Part shown: piece by piece, positions 60,021-64,000 of the stretch | How the letters are laid out: every line of letters starts with the position of its first letter | Numbering within the stretch: the stretch's first letter is position 1 | From: JBFYTX01 sp963739515 | Lineage (GTDB): Bacteria > Chloroflexota > Dehalococcoidia > Dehalococcoidales > RBG-16-60-22 | Direction: 5' to 3' | Length of the DNA stretch: 64,000 nt | Assembly: GCA_963739515.1 (NCBI GenBank) | Contig: CAVUAO010000002.1 | Coordinates: 434,001-498,000, forward strand | Notes under the pieces: model-generated | Seen by the model: only the letters and a program-made list of their open reading frames with translations | What the model was told of the DNA's origin: nothing | Databases searched by the model: none | Position numbers and translations under genes: made by a program

Positions 60021-61268
60021 CTAAATCTGCTTTTCTATATAATATTCTCTCAACGTATTTAATGACGCAAAGAACTCCCGCATCATCACGCTTATCGGGT
60101 ACATCCCTTTCTCAGTAACCTGCAATGTACCATCCCTGGTCACCAGCCCGAAAGCCTTGAGAAAAGCGAGCTCCAGCCTCAACTTACTTTCTATATCTCC
60201 GCCGAAACGCTGTTTAAACGCTTCCTTATCCAGTTTCATCCCGAATAATTTAGTCAGCAGGTAATAGCGCTGGTTTTCTTTTTCGGATAGCTGCCGCCAC
60301 CCGACCACCGGAAATCGACCGGCGTTGGTCAGCTCATGATACCGGTCGAGTGAAAAGGAGTTAACCAGAAATTTGCTCCTAATGATACTCACGGACCCCA
60401 CCCCGATGCCAATATAGTCGTCCGACTCTATGATATACTCGTCTATAAGGCGTTGGCCTTTGGAAAAACACCATGCCGTCGAGGCGTGATAGCCACCCCG
60501 GTAAAGCTCCGATAAAATGACGTTATAAAACCGTCTTTCCCGCGAGTTGTCCACGCGGTTGAACCGTCTCTCCAGCGCGTCCTTCTTATGGGGGGAAGCC
60601 ATCAGCGGGTAAAACGTCGCCTGGTCGATGCCCAGCTCCTTGAAAGCGGCCACGTCTGCTTTAAACTGCTCGATGCTTTGCCCCGGGAAGTTAAAAACAA
60701 AATCCACGTTCAGCGTCTCGAATTGCCCCTCCGCCCGGAGCAGGCGGCTTTTGACCTCGTCCGCCGGGCCATTGACCCGCCCCATTACTTTGAGTACCTT
60801 TTCGTCGAAGCTCTGCACGCCTATAGACAGGCGATTAATCCCCGCTTGCTTTAAAAGCGCGATGTTCGTTTCGCTCAACTCCCGCGGCGTTGTTTCCAGG
60901 GAAATTTTACTTATGTCGAAATTCGCGCGTAAGTGATGTATAAACTCCCGGAGATCGTCCATAAGCACCGTTGGAGTTCCCCCGCCGATGTAAACGCTGG
61001 AGAACTTAAAGCCCCGCCGGACATACAGTTCCAGCTCTTTCTTGATGTCGTCGAAATATCGGTGTGCCAGGTCTTCCTGGAACAGGTACCGGTTGAAACA
61101 GCAGAAGGGGCACAACGCCCGGCAAAACGGTATGTGCACGTACAGCGCAAGCCCGTTTTGTTTACCCCTCCCCTCCCCGATTAACACGGACTCTTCAAAC
61201 TTGCCGTTCAGGCGGCGGAATTTCCGACCCTCTCGCCGGGTTACGTATCCCACGATTTCTGCTATCAT
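60021..61268 (-). CDS. HemW/HemN-like radical SAM protein
   Basis: The protein has 415 residues. The cluster motif HIPFCRALCPFCCFNRY (C-x3-C-x2-C) and the glycine-rich IGGGTPT, SIGVQSFDEKVLKVMGR and VDFVFNFPGQ blocks are typical of coproporphyrinogen III oxidase-like proteins. Many such proteins are haem chaperones (HemW) rather than oxidases, so I do not assign HemN function. The N-terminal 45 residues are an extension. It is convergent with the methyltransferase gene. Confidence 0.82.
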   Translation of the reverse strand: MIAEIVGYVTRREGRKFRRLNGKFEESVLIGEGRGKQNGLALYVHIPFCRALCPFCCFNRYLFQEDLAHRYFDDIKKELELYVRRGFKFSSVYIGGGTPTVLMDDLREFIHHLRANFDISKISLETTPRELSETNIALLKQAGINRLSIGVQSFDEKVLKVMGRVNGPADEVKSRLLRAEGQFETLNVDFVFNFPGQSIEQFKADVAAFKELGIDQATFYPLMASPHKKDALERRFNRVDNSRERRFYNVILSELYRGGYHASTAWCFSKGQRLIDEYIIESDDYIGIGVGSVSIIRSKFLVNSFSLDRYHELTNAGRFPVVGWRQLSEKENQRYYLLTKLFGMKLDKEAFKQRFGGDIESKLRLELAFLKAFGLVTRDGTLQVTEKGMYPISVMMREFFASLNTLREYYIEKQI

Positions 61269-61293
61269 CTACGTTTCTTCACTAAATTTAGAG

Positions 61294-62520
61294 TTACTTT
61301 ACGCTCTTGTCCAGATCTTGTCGACTCTTTATCCCGGCCGCGCTTTTCAGGAAATCTTTTAGTGAGTCGCTTTGACCCCTGAGCTTTTTAAGTTCTTCCC
61401 CGATGGGGCTCACCGACGTGGGACTATCGGCGTAAGTGCCGTAGAACGCGAAATAGGCCTGGTTCAACTTTCTGATATAATAGCCGTTGTCCGCCAGGTA
61501 TTGCCGCTGGGCCTCCATGAACTGCTCGGCCGCGTCGATTTCTCCCCGCCCCAGGTAATCGTCGACGGCCATCCTGATTTCTCTCATTTCTTTATTAAAG
61601 TCAAACACCGGTTCGGTAGTCGGCGGCGGTTCGCTTTGCCCTGCCTCCTGCGGCACCAGCTTTTGATAGAGGGCGTCGCCGATTTCCTTGCCGACGATGC
61701 CCGCCACGGTTTCATTGATGGTGGCGATGTCGTAGTCCTTGCGGATTCCGGCTTCGTCGAGGATATATCTGAGCCCCAGCGGCGTGAAGGCGAGATACTG
61801 ATGTGTCCATTCGTGGGCTATTGTTTCCAGGGTAAAATGTAGGTCGGAATCGTCGATGACGTAGCTCGGGTACGTGGCTAACCCTCCCAGGTCGACCACC
61901 AGCGCGGAGACCCCCAGGGCATCGACCTCCTCCTCGATTTTTTCTATATTTTCCGGACTCATTTCCGGCAGGAGCGTGACCTCCTGGGTACTTTCTATTT
62001 TGTCCCGTGGCGATATCACGAGCAGGTGGGGCGTATCGCCGAGGTATATCTTCACGGGGGGAAAAACGATTTTTGACTTTTTGTTAATGGGGTTGCCGAT
62101 GCCCTGCTGAGCGAAAGCCTCCCTTACCTGTCTTTCGAGGGCTTTCACCGTAGCTTCATTATGCGCGGTGTTCTGCTGCCGCAGCTCGTCGAGTTCGTTT
62201 TGCAGTAAAGTGAGGTCGCCCGCCTGGTTTCCTGTTTTAACATCGTTTATCTGGCTCTCGAGGCTTCTTATCCTGGCGGCGTTGGTGAAATAGGTGATAA
62301 TTTCCGCCTTATCGTTTGCCGCATCCTTGTCCCCGCCCTTGAGAAATTCACCGATTTCTCCGGCGAGCGTTTTGACCTCCCATTTTACCAGCTGGAAGCG
62401 GTAAGGTTTGGTGATGTCTTTGACTTGGTCGCTAAAATCAGGGCTGTTCCCGCAGCCGGATGCCACCGTGAAAAGCGTTAAGAGGGTTACGAGCAATATC
62501 CCGATTTTATACTTTCGCAT
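61294..62520 (-). CDS. Lipoprotein with coiled coil and HExxH metalloprotease-like motif
   Basis: The protein has 408 residues. A lipoprotein signal ends at LFTVASGCGNS (lipobox Cys about residue 23). A coiled coil lies around 75-130, followed by a beta/alpha region with the zinc motif AHEWTHQYL and, further on, NETVAGIVGKE, which could supply the third ligand as in gluzincins. It is likely membrane-tethered outside the cell and may cleave peptides. I do not know a named family. It lies 25 bp upstream of the HemW-like gene on the same strand. Confidence 0.65.
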   Translation of the reverse strand: MRKYKIGILLVTLLTLFTVASGCGNSPDFSDQVKDITKPYRFQLVKWEVKTLAGEIGEFLKGGDKDAANDKAEIITYFTNAARIRSLESQINDVKTGNQAGDLTLLQNELDELRQQNTAHNEATVKALERQVREAFAQQGIGNPINKKSKIVFPPVKIYLGDTPHLLVISPRDKIESTQEVTLLPEMSPENIEKIEEEVDALGVSALVVDLGGLATYPSYVIDDSDLHFTLETIAHEWTHQYLAFTPLGLRYILDEAGIRKDYDIATINETVAGIVGKEIGDALYQKLVPQEAGQSEPPPTTEPVFDFNKEMREIRMAVDDYLGRGEIDAAEQFMEAQRQYLADNGYYIRKLNQAYFAFYGTYADSPTSVSPIGEELKKLRGQSDSLKDFLKSAAGIKSRQDLDKSVK

Positions 62521-62562
62521 TGCTTTGCTGTTGATGATTTGAATTTGTTTGGTATTTCGTGC

Positions 62563-63348
62563 TTAGAGTTTAGGATTTTTCTCTTTCACCTTCTCCACAA
62601 TCATCGCCAGGGTCTCCCCCGTCTTTTCCCCGATAAGCACGTCCGCAAGGTGGTCGAGGGGAGTTTCTCCAATGTTCATGATGACCAGCCGCGCCCTGCT
62701 TTGTTTGGCGATGACGGGCATCTGCGCCGCGGGATAGACTACCAGCGACGACCCCGCCGCCAGGAACAAGTCGCACCCGGCTGACTTTTCTTCCGCCTCG
62801 CGCGTTTCTCTTTCTGGCAGCATCTGCCCGTAGGCTACCGTTGCCGGCTTTAAGATGCCGTGGCATTTTTCACAGTGAGGCACTTTCTCCCCGGCGAGCA
62901 TCTTCTGGTGAGCGTAGTCGCGGGGATACCGCCTCCGGCAGTCGAGGCAGTCTACCCAGTGCATCGTGCCGTGGAGCTCCAGCACTTTTTCGATAGGCGT
63001 GCCGGATTTCTGATGCAGGCCGTCGGTGTTTTGCGTGATGACGCAGTCCAGTTTGCCCATTTTGTGGAGCTCGGTGACGGCGTAATGGCCAGCGTTGGGC
63101 TGGGCGTCTTTGACCGCCTCCCAGAACATCCGGTGCACTTGCCAGTATTTCTCCCTGATTTCCTCGCTGCGCAGGAAATTCGGCAGGTTCAGCTCACCGG
63201 GGTCGAACTTGCTCCAGACCCCCTGCGGACCGCGGAAATCGGGTATGCTGGACTCCGTGCTGAAGCCGGCGCCGGTAAACACGACGACCTTTTTAGCTTC
63301 TATAATCATGTCGGCAACAGTCTCGATATTATCCAAGCATTCCTCCAT
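62563..63348 (-). CDS. Sir2-family NAD-dependent deacylase
   Basis: The protein has about 261 residues. It contains FTGAGFSTESSIPDFRGP, TQNTDGLHQKSG, LHGTMHWVDC and the zinc cysteines CLDCRRR/CEKCHG, all typical of sirtuins. It removes acyl groups from lysines using NAD. Start uncertain: ATG 63348 has no clear ribosome-binding site, and a TTG at 63336 has GGAGG just upstream. The long upstream frame to 63399 is not supported. Confidence 0.9.
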   Translation of the reverse strand: MEECLDNIETVADMIIEAKKVVVFTGAGFSTESSIPDFRGPQGVWSKFDPGELNLPNFLRSEEIREKYWQVHRMFWEAVKDAQPNAGHYAVTELHKMGKLDCVITQNTDGLHQKSGTPIEKVLELHGTMHWVDCLDCRRRYPRDYAHQKMLAGEKVPHCEKCHGILKPATVAYGQMLPERETREAEEKSAGCDLFLAAGSSLVVYPAAQMPVIAKQSRARLVIMNIGETPLDHLADVLIGEKTGETLAMIVEKVKEKNPKL

Positions 63349-63413
63349 ATTGTCATTCTGAGGGAGAGGATTTTTTCCTAAAAATTCAGAAGGGGACACA
63401 GAAGGTGAGGTCC

Positions 63414-64000
63414 TTAAATCCTCACTACCGCTTTCGCCAGGTCCCAGGCGTATTCGTAAAGGTGCAGGCCCTTACTCATTGCGACCAGCTCCCCATCCTT
63501 CACCCCTATCTCGCTGGCCATGTATTCCTTGAGCAGCTGGATGGCCGCCAAGTTGGAAGGAAAACCCGCCCACAGGTCCCACGACCTGAAATATACCACG
63601 AAGTTCAAGCTGCTTTCGCGGATTCGGGTATCGATCATCCTCAGGCAAGGCGGGTCAGACAAAAAAACGGATTTTTCATTTCCCACGTCCATGTACGCCT
63701 GGTTGGTATTATAGCCGTCCTCTTTATACATACGGATGACCTCGGCGATTTGCTTTTCCAGGTATTGCCCGTAGGTATATTGTTCCCCTTTCTTTTTATG
63801 TGAAGTCATCAGGTACGGCAAATAACTCTCGACGTAATCCATAGTGCTCGGCGGTGGCACGCCCTGAGGTACGTCCGGTATCAGAGGCCTGGTGCCGGGA
63901 TAGCCCACCTTGACAACGACGAGGTCCAGCTCTTTGCGCTTCTGTCCGGCGTAGCTCCCCCGGTCGATTTTATACTCGAATCCCTCGGCGAGGGTCTTAC
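63414..64000 (-). CDS. Thymidylate synthase-like protein (partial, archaeal type)
   Basis: The frame runs off the right edge; 195 residues are visible. It has PPCLRMIDTRI with the likely catalytic Cys and SWDLWAGFPSNLAAIQLL and MSKGLHLYEYAWDLA, typical of archaeal-type ThyA. It makes dTMP (or a related hydroxymethyl pyrimidine nucleotide) from dUMP with a folate cofactor. The N-terminus and upstream start are not in this window. The sirtuin gene follows. Confidence 0.82.
   Translation of the reverse strand, partial: KTLAEGFEYKIDRGSYAGQKRKELDLVVVKVGYPGTRPLIPDVPQGVPPPSTMDYVESYLPYLMTSHKKKGEQYTYGQYLEKQIAEVIRMYKEDGYNTNQAYMDVGNEKSVFLSDPPCLRMIDTRIRESSLNFVVYFRSWDLWAGFPSNLAAIQLLKEYMASEIGVKDGELVAMSKGLHLYEYAWDLAKAVVRI

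Noticed and set aside
1..64000. tRNA, rRNA or riboswitch genes
   Set aside because: No cloverleaf-like stretch, CCA-ended gene or recognisable riboswitch core was found by eye in the gaps; a covariance search was not possible.

Overview
The window looks like a bacterial chromosome, most likely a Chloroflexota lineage near the Dehalococcoidia. That is an inference from gene content, and no search was run. The content used is: ftsA-ftsZ next to small lineage-type genes, cohesin/dockerin surface proteins without a cellulosome, Ala/Lys/Glu-rich coiled-coil membrane proteins, a UbiA/UbiE pair, HemW-like and RlmN radical SAM proteins, and an archaeal-type thymidylate synthase. I saw no rRNA, tRNA, CRISPR array, phage gene or transposase.

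Layout. (1) 1-4.8 kb: sugar-nucleotide and glycan genes (aminotransferase tail, epimerase, acyltransferase, PF14907-type nucleotidyltransferase, GT39 membrane glycosyltransferase). (2) 4.5-17 kb: large secreted proteins on the minus strand. These are two tandem cohesin proteins, a DUF4838 protein with a dockerin, and a 1210-residue SGNH protein with near-identical 270-bp tandem repeats. VanZ and acyltransferase-3 genes lie on the plus strand between them. (3) 17.2-25.2 kb: an acyl carrier protein, acyl ligase and NAD-synthase-like operon, then a frameshifted sugar amidotransferase, acyltransferase, GT4 and epimerase genes. (4) 25.2-33 kb: more surface proteins bounded by two ~595-bp direct repeats, ending in a full Wzz/BY-kinase. 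The arrangement is what a single-crossover (Campbell-type) insertion or an unequal crossover would leave. (5) 33.4-35.6 kb: nucleotide-sugar dehydrogenase and an Sfp-type phosphopantetheinyl transferase that could activate the carrier protein. (6) 35.8-43.1 kb: a candidate ribosomally made peptide (RiPP) cluster. It has a 45-residue precursor not previously called, a PqqD-like leader-binding protein, an HprK-related kinase, a decayed nucleotidyltransferase, an ABC-2 exporter, a signal-peptidase-like protease and, beyond a terminator, a B12-binding radical SAM protein. (7) 43.2-46.8 kb: a UDP-sugar dehydrogenase homologue with its catalytic Cys replaced by Arg, and an OmpR-type regulator with a soluble histidine kinase. 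(8) 46.8-64 kb: housekeeping genes (UppP, cold shock, FtsZ, FtsA, TerC, RlmN, UbiA, MenG/UbiE, HemW-like, Sir2, ThyA).

The most unifying signal is non-coding. A direct repeat of a 7-bp box close to GTTAGAA, with starts exactly 11 bp apart and usually four boxes per site, occurs at twelve sites in six intergenic regions. Three full arrays and one short one precede the OmpR-type regulator gene. Others precede the surface-protein/carrier-protein operons, the Wzz kinase and sugar dehydrogenase, the phosphopantetheinyl transferase, and the kinase-PqqD-peptide operon. I infer one regulon, driven by that regulator or a close relative, that ties capsule, surface proteins and the peptide cluster together.
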